A DNA stretch of 64,000 nt from Gemmatimonadetes bacterium T265 (GTDB lineage Bacteria; Gemmatimonadota; Gemmatimonadetes; Gemmatimonadales; Gemmatimonadaceae). The stretch's first letter is position 1. Each line of letters starts with the position of its first letter. Positions 18,495 through 27,699 of the stretch are shown piece by piece. Where the stretch lies: NCBI GenBank assembly GCA_019973575.1, contig BPUI01000001.1, forward strand, positions 1,686,342 to 1,750,341, in the 5' to 3' direction. The notes under the pieces were generated by a model. That model did no database searches, was not told the DNA's origin, and saw only the letters and a program-made list of their open reading frames with translations. Both the position numbers and the translations under genes were made by a program.

Positions 18495-19642
18495 TGGCCC
18501 GACACCTCGGTGATCTCGCGCGACACGCCGGCGAGCATCGCGTCCATGCTGAAGCGCGCGGCGGCGTCGGCGCGCCCCGCCGCGGCCACCACCGCCCCGG
18601 CGTCGGTGCGCAGCAGGGCGGCGATTGCCGCGGCCAACCGCGCCGCGTCCTCGGGCGGCACGAGCGCGCCCGTCTCGCCGTCGCGCACGATCTCGACGGC
18701 GCCCCCGCCGCGCGTCGCGACGACCGGCCGGCCCGCCAGCATCCCCTCGACGATCACGCGCCCGAACGGCTCGGCGCTCACCGACGTGTGCACGACCACG
18801 TCCGCGACCCGCATGAGCGTCTCGACGTCGGCGCGGAAGCCGAGGAAGTGCACGCGGTCCGCGACGCCGAGCGCGGCGGCGCGTGCGCGCAGTCCGGTCG
18901 CGTAGTCCACCTCGCCGAAGAGCGCGTCGCCCACCACGAGCGCGTGCACGCCCGGCAGGCGCGGGAGCGCGTCGAGCAGGACGTGCTGCCCCTTCCACGG
19001 CGACAGCCGGCCGAACACACCGACCGCCGGCGCGTCGCCTAACCCGAGCGCCGCGCGCGCGGCCGCGGCGTCCGCGTCGCGCACGGCGGCGAACGCGGCC
19101 GCGTCGATGCCGTTGTACACCACGCGCACCTTGCCCGCGCGCCCGCCGCGCCCGACGAACGCGTCGGCGGTGGCGCACGAGTTCGCGACCACGCGCGCCG
19201 CGCGGCCGTTGGCGAGCGCGACGACCGCGCGCACGTTGGTGCGGCTGAAGTGCTCGCCGCTGAGGATGTCGCGCAGGTGCCAAATCACCGGGCGCCGCGC
19301 CGCCGCCCCGGCCGCGGTCGCGACGACGAACGCCTTCTGCGAGTTCGCGTAGATGACGTCGTGCGCGCGCGCGAGCCGCGCCACCGCCCGCGCGACGCCG
19401 AGCAGGCCGGCGAGCGCCGCGGGGCTCGGGACGGCGCTCTCGCGGCGGAGGCCGCGCGTCGCCGCGGACGCGGTCAGGAGCACCGTGCGCACGCCGGCCG
19501 CGCGGAGCCGCTCGCCGAACGGCCCGTCGGCCATGAGCGCGACCGTCGAGCTCCCGGCGTGGTGGCGCGCGATGTCGAGCAGCGACAGCTCCGCGCCGCC
19601 CAACACGCCGACGTGGTCGAGGAAGAGCACGCGGGCCGTCAC
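18491..19642 (-). CDS. Family 4 glycosyltransferase (GT-B fold)
   Basis: A 383-residue protein with ARVLFLDHVGVLGGAELSL at the N-terminus, WHLRDILSGEHFSRTN, NSCATADAF, and the donor half with VGVFGRLSPWKGQHVLL, VHTSVSAEPFGRVIVEGMLAG (EX7E motif) and a closing helix. GTG at 19642 overlaps the stop of the AsnB-GT4 fusion (GTGA). The Leu codon in LGLGD is TTA within a GTTAGGC heptamer. Confidence 0.88.
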   Translation of the reverse strand: MTARVLFLDHVGVLGGAELSLLDIARHHAGSSTVALMADGPFGERLRAAGVRTVLLTASAATRGLRRESAVPSPAALAGLLGVARAVARLARAHDVIYANSQKAFVVATAAGAAARRPVIWHLRDILSGEHFSRTNVRAVVALANGRAARVVANSCATADAFVGRGGRAGKVRVVYNGIDAAAFAAVRDADAAAARAALGLGDAPAVGVFGRLSPWKGQHVLLDALPRLPGVHALVVGDALFGEVDYATGLRARAAALGVADRVHFLGFRADVETLMRVADVVVHTSVSAEPFGRVIVEGMLAGRPVVATRGGGAVEIVRDGETGALVPPEDAARLAAAIAALLRTDAGAVVAAAGRADAAARFSMDAMLAGVSREITEVSGQ

Positions 19643-22600
19643 CGGAGCGCCTCCTCGTACACGGCGCGGATCTGCGCCGCGACCACGGGCCAGCTGTAGC
19701 GCTCGCGCGCGAAACGCTCGCACGCGGCCGCGTCGGGGAGCGGGAGCGTGCCGTCGAGGGCGCGGCCGATGCCGTCGGCGATCGCCGCGGGGCCGGTGGC
19801 GCCGAGGACGAGGTCGCGCGACAGCCCCTCGACCACCTCGGGCAGCGACCCGACGGGCGTGACGAGGGCCGGCGTCCCCGCCGCGAGCGATTCGGCCACG
19901 ATGAGGCCGAACCCTTCGAGCGCGACCGTCGGGACGACGCTGACGGTCGCCGCCCGGTACGCGAGCGGCAGGTCCTCGTCCGCGACGAAGCCTAACATTC
20001 GGACGCTGTCCTGCACGCCGAGCCCGTCGATGCGCCGCTGGAGCTCGCCGGCGATCGCACCCTTGCCGGCGATCAGGACGAGCACGTCGGGGACGCGGCG
20101 CCGGATCTCGGGTACGGCGTCGACCAGATCCTCGAGCCCCATCCGGCGCGCGAGCCGCCGCACGGCGAGCACGATCGGCTGGTCGGCGGGCCACCCGAGC
20201 CGGCGGCGCGCCTCGCCGCGCGACGCGCCGGTCGCGAACCGGTCGACGTCGACCGCGCCCGGGACCACGCGGATGCGGTCGCGCGGCACGCCGTAGCGCT
20301 CGTGCAGGACGCGTTCGAACGCGCGCGAGAGGACGACGCAGCGCGACGCGGTGCGGTATACGGCCGTCTCGAACCGGTGCTTCGTCCTGACGCTCGCCCA
20401 GCCCGCGCCCTCCACCTCCGACTCCAGCGCCCACGGCCCGTGGAAGTGCACGACGAGCGGCCGCCCGCGGAGCAGGCCGAGAGCGGGGTAGGTGTAGAGC
20501 GCGAAGTGCGAGACGACGAGCTTGCGTGTCGGGTCGGCCACGAACTGGCGCACCGCGTCGCGCGTCCGGCGCCAGCGCTCGCGCAGCGGCGCCGTTTGTG
20601 GGGCCATCGCCTCGACTGCGCCACCCGACGTCTGCACGACCGCGTCCGATCCTGCGACCACCCCCCGTACCCGAACGCCGACGTCCGGCAGCGACGCCGT
20701 GAGCCCGTGGTAGTAGCGGTTGAGTCCTCCCGCCTCCTCCCCGAACCACCCCATGCCGATCTGCATCGTCTCGATCGGCGCGGCGCCGGTGTGCCTAACG
20801 AATGGACGCGCCGGGCCGTCGGCGCCCTCCCGGAGCGCGTCGATCGGATCGTTGCGGCCGAGCGTACGGTCGATCGACTGCCTGGCCCACGTCTCGAGTA
20901 CGAGCAGCGTCCATAGCTGCTCGCCCCAGTCGCGGGCGCCGCGCGCGTGCTCGTCGAGCATCCGGCGCACGAACGCCGGCCGGACCCACCCGCGCCGCTG
21001 AAAGGTGCGGCCGTCGAGTACCGCGCGGAGGAGGGGCGCGTGGGCGGTGCTCATCCACTGCCCGACCGGCGCGACGAAGCCCCGCTTGCGACGGTAGATC
21101 ACATCGTGCGGCAGGTAGCGCTCGGCGAGCCGCTTCAGGAGGTACTTGGTCGCGTACCCCTTGAGCCGGACCGCGGTCGGGATCCGCGCGGCGAACTCGA
21201 TCAGCGCCCGGTCGAGGAAGGGCGAGCGCGCCTCGAGCGAGTGCGCCATCGTCGCCACGTCCATCTTGACGAGCAGCTGGTCGGGCAGGTAGGTCGCAAA
21301 GTCGCCGTAGAGCGCGCGGTCGACGTCGTCCTCGCCCGGCGCGCGGTCCCACACGGCGCCGTACAGCGCGTCCGGGTGCTCGGCGCCCTGGAGCGCCGGC
21401 CCGTACGCTTCGTCGCGAAACGACCGAAATCCACGGTCGTACACGAACGCGTCCCGTGCCGACCCGCGCCCCGCCTCTGCGAGCATCCAGGCCCGCCGCA
21501 GACGCCCGTGCGCCTGGCGGGCGAGCGCCCCGGCGATGACCGCGCGCGCGGCGGCCGGCGCGCGGCGGTAGGCGGCGGCGGCGCGCGCGACCACCGGGCG
21601 CGCGTAGCCGCCGAACACCTCGTCGCCGCCGTCGCCGTTCAGCGCGACCGTGACGTGCCGGCGGGCGAGGCGCGCGACGGCGTAGCTCGGCACGATCGAG
21701 ACGTCGGCGAGCGGCTGGCCGTAGTGCCAGACGATCTCGGGGAGCGCGCGCAGCTCGGACGGCCCGATCACGTCCTCGTGCAGGCGGACGCCCCAGCGCT
21801 GGGCCACGGCGCGCGCGTATTGCCGCTCGTCGAACTTCGGGTCGTCGAAACCGATCACGACCGCCTCGACGGCGCTGCTCGACTCCTGCGCCATCATCGA
21901 AACGATCAGACCGGAGTCCACACCTCCCGAGAGGAAGGCGCCGAGCGGGACGTCGCTGACGAGGCGCTTGCGGACGGACGCGCGCAGCAGCGTGTCCGTC
22001 TGTTCCAGAACGTCCTGCTCCGACTCGCGCAGCTTCGGGGCGAACAGCAGGTCCCAGTAGCGGGTGACCGTCGTGGTCCCGCGGTCCGCGTCGAACACGA
22101 GGGCGTGTGCGGGCGGTAGGTGCTCGACGCCTTCGTACATCGTCATCGGCGCCGGCACGGCCTGGTACGTCAGGTACGCGTCGAGCGCGGCGGTGCTCAC
22201 ATCGGGCGTGCACGGGAGGAGCTCGAGTACCGCGTGCAACGTGGAGGCGAAGTAGAGGCTTCCGCCCCGACGACTGAAGTAGAGCGGCTTCTTGCCGACG
22301 CGGTCGCGGGCGGCGTACAGCGTGCGGGCGTGCGCGTCCCAGATCGCGAACGCGAACATCCCGTCGACGCGCGCCAGCAGCCCCTCCCACCCCCACTCGG
22401 CGAAGCCGTGGAGCAGCACCTCGGAGTCGGTGTGCGATTCGAAGTGGTGACGCGCCTCGAGCGCGCGGCGCAGCTCGCGGAAGTTGTAGATCTCGCCGTT
22501 GAAGACGAGCGTTAGGCGACCGTCGCCGGCCTGCATCGGCTGGTGGCCGGCGGCGCTGAGGTCGAGGATCGAAAGGCGGCGGAAGCCGAACGCGACGTCC

Positions 22601-22719
22601 TCCCCGACGCTCAAGCCCGCGTCGTCGGGCCCGCGGTGCCGCATCACCTCGCAGGCGCGCGCGAGGCGCGCCTCGAGGCTGCGCGACGCGGGCCCGACTA
22701 CGCCGACGATGCCACACAT
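19639..22719 (-). CDS. Asparagine synthetase-glycosyltransferase fusion (AsnB + GT4)
   Basis: One uninterrupted 1026-residue frame joins two complete enzymes. Residues 1-640 are a class II glutamine-hydrolysing asparagine synthetase: Cys2 nucleophile (MCGIVG), RHRGPDD, NGEIYN, the PPi-loop SGGVDSG at 264-270 and NGDGGDE at 361-367. Residues 652-1026 are a full GT4 glycosyltransferase: MQIGMGWFGEEAGGLNRYYHGL, VVHFHGPW, RIRVVPGAVDVDRF, VRRLARRMGLEDLV and VALEGFGLIVAESLAAG. The linker (about 640-651) contains a GTTAGGC heptamer. An ATG at 20766 could serve as an internal start for the GT4 half. AsnB paralogues in polysaccharide loci are thought to amidate sugar acids; here the amidation and sugar transfer could be coupled. 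A lost stop codon between former neighbours is the simplest origin. Confidence 0.88.
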   Translation of the reverse strand: MCGIVGVVGPASRSLEARLARACEVMRHRGPDDAGLSVGEDVAFGFRRLSILDLSAAGHQPMQAGDGRLTLVFNGEIYNFRELRRALEARHHFESHTDSEVLLHGFAEWGWEGLLARVDGMFAFAIWDAHARTLYAARDRVGKKPLYFSRRGGSLYFASTLHAVLELLPCTPDVSTAALDAYLTYQAVPAPMTMYEGVEHLPPAHALVFDADRGTTTVTRYWDLLFAPKLRESEQDVLEQTDTLLRASVRKRLVSDVPLGAFLSGGVDSGLIVSMMAQESSSAVEAVVIGFDDPKFDERQYARAVAQRWGVRLHEDVIGPSELRALPEIVWHYGQPLADVSIVPSYAVARLARRHVTVALNGDGGDEVFGGYARPVVARAAAAYRRAPAAARAVIAGALARQAHGRLRRAWMLAEAGRGSARDAFVYDRGFRSFRDEAYGPALQGAEHPDALYGAVWDRAPGEDDVDRALYGDFATYLPDQLLVKMDVATMAHSLEARSPFLDRALIEFAARIPTAVRLKGYATKYLLKRLAERYLPHDVIYRRKRGFVAPVGQWMSTAHAPLLRAVLDGRTFQRRGWVRPAFVRRMLDEHARGARDWGEQLWTLLVLETWARQSIDRTLGRNDPIDALREGADGPARPFVRHTGAAPIETMQIGMGWFGEEAGGLNRYYHGLTASLPDVGVRVRGVVAGSDAVVQTSGGAVEAMAPQTAPLRERWRRTRDAVRQFVADPTRKLVVSHFALYTYPALGLLRGRPLVVHFHGPWALESEVEGAGWASVRTKHRFETAVYRTASRCVVLSRAFERVLHERYGVPRDRIRVVPGAVDVDRFATGASRGEARRRLGWPADQPIVLAVRRLARRMGLEDLVDAVPEIRRRVPDVLVLIAGKGAIAGELQRRIDGLGVQDSVRMLGFVADEDLPLAYRAATVSVVPTVALEGFGLIVAESLAAGTPALVTPVGSLPEVVEGLSRDLVLGATGPAAIADGIGRALDGTLPLPDAAACERFARERYSWPVVAAQIRAVYEEALR

Positions 22720-22732
22720 GGAACGGGCGGCC

Positions 22733-23938
22733 TCAGTGCGGAGCGGGAGAGGAGAGGCCGCCGAGCGCCTCGATTTCCGCGGCCATCGCTTCCCACGTGT
22801 GCGTGCGGAGCGCCGCGGACAGCGGGGCGAAGCGCTGCTTCCAGGCGGTCATCTCGGAGCGCCAACTGCGGAGCGTGCGGACGAGCCCTGCGACGTCGTC
22901 TGAGGACGCGAGGAGCAGACCTTCCTGCAGTGGTCCGTAGCGTTCCGCCGCCCCGGCGACGCGGGACACGACCGCCGGCACCCCGCGGCAGATCGCCTCC
23001 TGCACGTTGAGGCCGTACGGCTCGTAGCGGACCGGGCTCACGAGCAGGTCGGCCGCGGCGAGGAGGTCGCGGACGCGTTGGGTGAAGCCGAGGAAGCGGA
23101 TTCGGTGTGACAACCCGGCGCGCGCCGTGCGCTCGACCCAGCGGGGGAGCCCGCGACCGCCGCCGGCGACCCAGAGGTCCGCGTCCCAGTCCGGGGTGGC
23201 GCAGAGGGCGCGCCACGCGGCCCAGAGCGTGTCGAAGCCCTTGCGCTCGTCGTACCCCATGGCGCCCACGAACACGACGACGGGCCGGCCGGGTGTCGCG
23301 CCGAGCCACGTGCGTGCGGCCGCGATCTCGGGCTCGGACGCGGGCATCCACGTCGGGTCGCTGCCGAGGTAGACGACGCGGACGCGCTCCGGCTCGATGC
23401 CGAGGCGCGTGACGAGGTCGTCCCGGGTGCGCTCGGAGTTGGCGACGAGCGTCCTGGCGCGCCCGAGCGCACGCCGCTCGCCGGCGCGCGCTCGGGCGCT
23501 CGTGATTCGGTGTTTGACGCGGAACCACGCGGGGGCGGACGCGTCGTAACGGTTGGCAGCGTGGTGGACGTAGTGCACCCAGTTCAGGCCGGGCCAGTTA
23601 CAGTTGCTGCCGTTCGCGACGACGCGCGTGGCCGGCGCGCGCGTCGTGACTTCCCGCGCGATGCGACGGCCGAGCCGGTGCAGAACGGACTCGCCGAGCA
23701 GGAACGAGCCCGCGGGGTGCGCCGCGAGGTGGACGCACGCGTTCGGGCGCCGCGCGAGGTCGTCCGTCACCGAGTGCGCGACGAGGTGGACCTCCGACCC
23801 GCGGTCGAGCAGGTGCCGCGCGAGCGCGGCGTTCGCCTTGTCCATGCCGCCGTGGTCGTGGAAGCTGCCGGCGACGATCACCCACGGCGCGGACGCGTCA
23901 GGCGCGCGCACGTTGGTCACCGAGGTACGGGACGGCAT
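22733..23938 (-). CDS. Family 4 glycosyltransferase (GT-B fold)
   Basis: A 401-residue protein. N-terminal half: WVIVAGSFHDHGGMDKANAA, HYVHHAANRY, VANSERTRDDL. Donor half: VVFVGAMGYDERKGFDTL, WVAGGGRGLPRW, RFLGF, SPVRYEPYGLNVQEAICRG (EX7E-type). It overlaps the start region of the upstream membrane protein gene by 41 bases; a shorter start inside the first 20 residues is possible. It probably extends the lipid-linked repeat unit. Confidence 0.87.
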   Translation of the reverse strand: MPSRTSVTNVRAPDASAPWVIVAGSFHDHGGMDKANAALARHLLDRGSEVHLVAHSVTDDLARRPNACVHLAAHPAGSFLLGESVLHRLGRRIAREVTTRAPATRVVANGSNCNWPGLNWVHYVHHAANRYDASAPAWFRVKHRITSARARAGERRALGRARTLVANSERTRDDLVTRLGIEPERVRVVYLGSDPTWMPASEPEIAAARTWLGATPGRPVVVFVGAMGYDERKGFDTLWAAWRALCATPDWDADLWVAGGGRGLPRWVERTARAGLSHRIRFLGFTQRVRDLLAAADLLVSPVRYEPYGLNVQEAICRGVPAVVSRVAGAAERYGPLQEGLLLASSDDVAGLVRTLRSWRSEMTAWKQRFAPLSAALRTHTWEAMAAEIEALGGLSSPAPH

Positions 23939-25310
23939 GCTGCGGGCCGGCGAACTGCGGGACGGCGTCGACGCGCGGACTCGCGCTCCACGGGCGCGCG
24001 CCGGCCACGACGCCGCGGCGCGCGCCGTCGCGCCCGGTCAGCATCCAGCCCGTGCAGAGGAGGAGCAGCGCCGATTGCGGGATGGCCGTCAGCATCCCGA
24101 GGCCGATCCAGGCGGTCGAGAAGTACGTGGCCCCGACCGTCCACGCGAGGCGCCGGCCGAGGAACCAGGGGTCCCCCGCCGCGCTCGGCCGCCGCATGAA
24201 CGCCCAGCCGAGGAACACGACCCAGAGCGTCAGCCCGGGGAACCCCTGCTCGAGGGCGATCTTCGCGTATTCATTCTCGATCGCTACTAAATCGTGAACA
24301 CGGTTTCGGAGGAAGTACGGCATGTTCGTGCCGCCCCCGCCGAGGCCGTTCCCGAGCGGGTGCTCGGCAAGGATCGTGAAGACGTCCCGGTTGGCGCTGT
24401 ACCCGACGCGCGTGGAGACGTACTCCGTGTCCTGCAGCGTCTTGAACCGCTGCAGCCGCGAGTCCTTCGCGACGAGGACGCCGACGGCGAGGATCGCGAC
24501 GACCGCTCCGACGCGGTAGATCACCCGAACGCGCCCCGAGAACGTCGCGACGAGCAGCACGACGAACATCACGAGGGCGTGGTACCGCGACGCGGCGAGG
24601 AACACCCCGAGCCCGCTCGCGACGAGCGCCGACATTAGCAGGAGGCGCTGCCAGAGCGCGCTCCCACGGCGTGCCCACGCCCCGATCAGCAGTGGCAGTG
24701 TGACGACCATCGTGCCGCCATAAGCGTGCGACGTGGGGAAGGTCGACGGGATGCGGTACGAGCGCGCGACCCCGGCTCCGAAGCCGCCCGCGTCGTCCTG
24801 CAGGAAGTTGAGCTCCGTTACCGCGTTGTGCGGCAGGAACTTCTCGAGCCCGAACGTGAACTCCGCCGCGCCGAAGGCGAACGCGACGACGTTGAGTGCG
24901 GCGCACCAGAGCGCTAGCCGGTACACGTCGCGCGACGTGAGGCGGCCACCGAGCAGCATGAATGGCAGCACGAGGACGGCGGCGCGCAGCCCAACGAGTT
25001 GTACCAGCGGCTCCTGCGTCGGCACCGCCATCAGCAGGACCGGCCACGCAGCGAGCGCGATCGTCCACAGGCGCGTCCCCTTCGACTCTCGCGGCTCCCC
25101 CTCCGCGGGCATCCTGAAGAGCTGAACGACGTACAGCCCAATCACCGCGCTGTCGAAGACGAAGTGCGAGGCCGACGACGGCACGACCGCACGCAGGTAC
25201 CCGTACCAGTAACCGACCGCCATCGTCGCCCCGAGACCGCCGACGAGCGAGCGCCGCCCCGCGATGACCGCGATCACGAACGTGGAGACGCACAGGATGA
25301 ATCCGGTCAT
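23898..25310 (-). CDS. O-antigen ligase / polymerase family membrane protein
   Basis: A 470-residue protein with about ten hydrophobic segments. The large periplasmic loop region contains the family's typical elements: FPTSHAYGGTM in the middle, then NPLGNGLGGGG-like sequence (HPLGNGLGGGGT) and AIENEYAKIALEQGFPGL, the Wzy_C/WaaL-type block. These enzymes join lipid-linked glycan units or transfer them to an acceptor in the periplasm. Whether this one is a Wzy polymerase or a ligase cannot be decided by eye. The C-terminal 30 residues are soluble. A second member of the family is at 52714-54153. Confidence 0.85.
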   Translation of the reverse strand: MTGFILCVSTFVIAVIAGRRSLVGGLGATMAVGYWYGYLRAVVPSSASHFVFDSAVIGLYVVQLFRMPAEGEPRESKGTRLWTIALAAWPVLLMAVPTQEPLVQLVGLRAAVLVLPFMLLGGRLTSRDVYRLALWCAALNVVAFAFGAAEFTFGLEKFLPHNAVTELNFLQDDAGGFGAGVARSYRIPSTFPTSHAYGGTMVVTLPLLIGAWARRGSALWQRLLLMSALVASGLGVFLAASRYHALVMFVVLLVATFSGRVRVIYRVGAVVAILAVGVLVAKDSRLQRFKTLQDTEYVSTRVGYSANRDVFTILAEHPLGNGLGGGGTNMPYFLRNRVHDLVAIENEYAKIALEQGFPGLTLWVVFLGWAFMRRPSAAGDPWFLGRRLAWTVGATYFSTAWIGLGMLTAIPQSALLLLCTGWMLTGRDGARRGVVAGARPWSASPRVDAVPQFAGPQHAVPYLGDQRARA

Positions 25311-25316
25311 GCGTCC

Positions 25317-26489
25317 TCAGCCGAAGGCGGCAGATCGAACGGCCGGCATCGCGATCGAGGTGAAGAGTCCGGCGAGGCGTGCTAGCTGTCTGACCGGGTT
25401 GCACAGATGCGCAGCGCGCGCCGGACCGGCGGCGCCGAGCCGCGCGCGCATCGCGTCGTCATCGACGAGCCGCGTGAGCGCAGCCGCGAGGGCATCCACG
25501 TCGCCCGGAGGTGTACGGACGCCGCAGCCGTCGTCGACGATCTCCCGCGCGCCGCCCATGTCGGTGGTCACGACCGGCAGGCCTGCGTAGAGTGCTTCGA
25601 CGTACACGATCCCGAACGGCTCTGCTCCTGCATTCGGCTGACAGAAGACGTCGGCCGCCCGCAGCAGGCGCGGCACGTCGGCGCGCTGCCCGCAGAAGCG
25701 TATCCGATCCACGACCCCGTTCGACGCGGCCTCGTCGCGTACTGCGCGCTCGTACGCCTCGTCCTCCGGCCGCTGCGCGGCACCGACGATCCACGCGACC
25801 CACCCCGGGCGCGCGCGCATCGCGCCGAGGGCGCGCACAAGGTTCAGGTGACCCTTCCACGGCTGCATGCGACTGACCTGTATGATCACAGTCGCGTCGG
25901 GCGGCGTCGCGAGCGCCTCGCGCACGGACGTGCGGACCTCGGCTCGGGCGGGCGCGGTCTCGTCGGGTGCGTCCGGCGGCACCGGATAGTACATGATGTC
26001 TACGGGCGATTGCGGATACAGTGCCCTGAGCGTTTCCGCGCTGAACGCGCTGTTCGACACGGTGTGGTCGGGCGGCGAGCGCCGCGCCCAGCGCTCGGTC
26101 CAGTGGCGGCCGGACAGGCGGTCGTGCTGCCAGAACACGACCGGTATTCCCACCGCTCCGGCCACGGGTGCGAACACAGCCTGTGGCCATGCGGCGTGGC
26201 ACACCACGACGTCGAACGCGCCCGACGCGAGCAGCCGGCGTAAGTCCGCGCGCGCCCGTCGAATCGACAGCGGGCGACTGGCTCGCGCCTCGCCTAACAC
26301 GTGGACGGGGGCCCCGGTACGTCGGAGCTCGTCGACCAAGCGTCCCTCGTAGCAGACGCCAAACGCCGGCGCCATCGAGGGGCAAAGATGTCGGAAGCGC
26401 GCGAGGGTGACGAGGAGAGTCTCAATCCCCCCAAAAATGCGGCCGTGGGCGACGTGCAGCACGCGCGTCGTCGAACGAATGAAAGTCAT
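25317..26489 (-). CDS. Family 4 glycosyltransferase (GT-B fold)
   Basis: A 390-residue protein. VLHVAHGRIFGGIETLLV begins the N-terminal half; VFWQHDRLSGRHWTER and NSAFSAETLRALYP follow. Donor half: IQVSRMQPWKGHLNLV, IRFCGQRADVPRLL, QPNAGAEPFGIVYVEALYAG (EX7E motif), TTDMGGAREIV. ATG at 26489 was preferred to upstream in-frame codons because these lie in the neighbour; four bases separate the two genes. Confidence 0.88.
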   Translation of the reverse strand: MTFIRSTTRVLHVAHGRIFGGIETLLVTLARFRHLCPSMAPAFGVCYEGRLVDELRRTGAPVHVLGEARASRPLSIRRARADLRRLLASGAFDVVVCHAAWPQAVFAPVAGAVGIPVVFWQHDRLSGRHWTERWARRSPPDHTVSNSAFSAETLRALYPQSPVDIMYYPVPPDAPDETAPARAEVRTSVREALATPPDATVIIQVSRMQPWKGHLNLVRALGAMRARPGWVAWIVGAAQRPEDEAYERAVRDEAASNGVVDRIRFCGQRADVPRLLRAADVFCQPNAGAEPFGIVYVEALYAGLPVVTTDMGGAREIVDDGCGVRTPPGDVDALAAALTRLVDDDAMRARLGAAGPARAAHLCNPVRQLARLAGLFTSIAMPAVRSAAFG

Positions 26490-26493
26490 AGCG

Positions 26494-27699
26494 TCAGGCG
26501 GCAAGGCGCTGCTCGAAGAACTCGAGGTGTTGCCGCGCGATGACCGGCCACGCGTACACAGAATGCGCGCGCTCGAGCCCTTGTCGCGCCATTTCGGCGC
26601 GGGCTCGCGGGGAGGCGAGCAGATCTTCGAGCGCCGATACCCAGCCAGCCTCATCGCGCTCTCCAACAACGCGGCCGGCATCGGCGACGACGAATGGGAT
26701 CTCCCCACTGTCGCTCGCGAGGACCGGAACTCCGGACGCGAATGCTTCGATCAGCATGCGCCCGAGTTGCTCGCGCCACGCGGGCGTGGTCTGGCTCGGC
26801 GCAGTGAGCAGGTCCATCGCGCAGAGGTACGCTGGTACCTCGGCGTGGCGTACACCGGTGACGATACGTACCCGATCTCCGTGGCGCGCGGCCCAGCGTT
26901 CCAGGTGCTCGCGCATCGGACCGCTACCCACGAACAGGGCTCGCCAGCCCGCGTGCAACTTGTCGAGCGCACCCGTGAGCAGGTCAATCCCCTTCTCGGG
27001 TACGAACCGGCCGAGGTAGCCGACCACCGGCGCGCCGTCGGCCGTCCACCCCAACATTTCGCGCACGCTACGGCCGGCCGAGGCGTTCGGGCCGAAGTAG
27101 TCTGTGTCTACGCCGAGCGGCACGACCTGGTAGGGCCGCCGGTCGTAGCCACGTGGCACGAGAGTTCGAGCTACCGACGTTCCGGCGGCCAGCCACCCGG
27201 ACGCGCGACGAACGCAGTAGCGTTCGAAGGCCGAGAACGGCGGCGGGTACCGCTTGTCGATGTTCTGAAACGTGTAGAACACAAGCGGCGTGCCCGCGGG
27301 GGTCCACCACGCAACCTGCGCGGCGGAGACGTTGAACGGCTCCTCCCAGCAGTGCACCAAGTCCCACCCTTGCCGTAACACCTGGCGCAAGCGTGTCCCG
27401 TAACTCAGGAGATGCAGGTTCCGCGTCAGGTAGGCCGGTACGGGCTCGACGTGGCAGCACTCACCGTCGGCGGGCTCCAGCGGAACGGGACGCAGGTCGC
27501 CGTGGATGAACGACGGAGCCACAGCGGTCACCTCCCATCGCCCCGCGCCAGCGCGCCCCATCTCATGTGCGAGGCGGCGGTTGAGCGCGACCCCGTAGGA
27601 GTGGGCGATCGAAACGAGACGGAGCGGACGACGGCGCGACAAGGGACTCGGCAGTGAGCGGACGGAATTACAGGTGCGCTCCGGCACTCGCCGGAGCAT
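26494..27699 (-). CDS. Family 4 glycosyltransferase (GT-B fold)
   Basis: A 401-residue protein from the ATG at 27699; GTG at 27687 is the alternative, and either overlaps the end of the upstream gene. Motifs: LVSIAHSYGVALNRRLAHEM, WDLVHCWEEPFNVSAAQ, FYTFQNIDKRYPPPF (a block seen in a GT4 subgroup), VPLGVDTDYFGP, VGYLGRFVPEKGIDLL, LFVGSGPMREHL, LIEAFASGVPVLASDSGEIP. The second half of the EX7E region reads WREQLGRMLIEAFASG, so the first Glu is slightly displaced from the usual FPS-x-x-E context. Confidence 0.87.
   Translation of the reverse strand: MLRRVPERTCNSVRSLPSPLSRRRPLRLVSIAHSYGVALNRRLAHEMGRAGAGRWEVTAVAPSFIHGDLRPVPLEPADGECCHVEPVPAYLTRNLHLLSYGTRLRQVLRQGWDLVHCWEEPFNVSAAQVAWWTPAGTPLVFYTFQNIDKRYPPPFSAFERYCVRRASGWLAAGTSVARTLVPRGYDRRPYQVVPLGVDTDYFGPNASAGRSVREMLGWTADGAPVVGYLGRFVPEKGIDLLTGALDKLHAGWRALFVGSGPMREHLERWAARHGDRVRIVTGVRHAEVPAYLCAMDLLTAPSQTTPAWREQLGRMLIEAFASGVPVLASDSGEIPFVVADAGRVVGERDEAGWVSALEDLLASPRARAEMARQGLERAHSVYAWPVIARQHLEFFEQRLAA

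Noticed and set aside
20947-22119. Long plus-strand frame of 390 codons
   Set aside because: Antisense shadow of the AsnB domain in high-G+C DNA; composition rich in Arg/Val/Glu without a fold.
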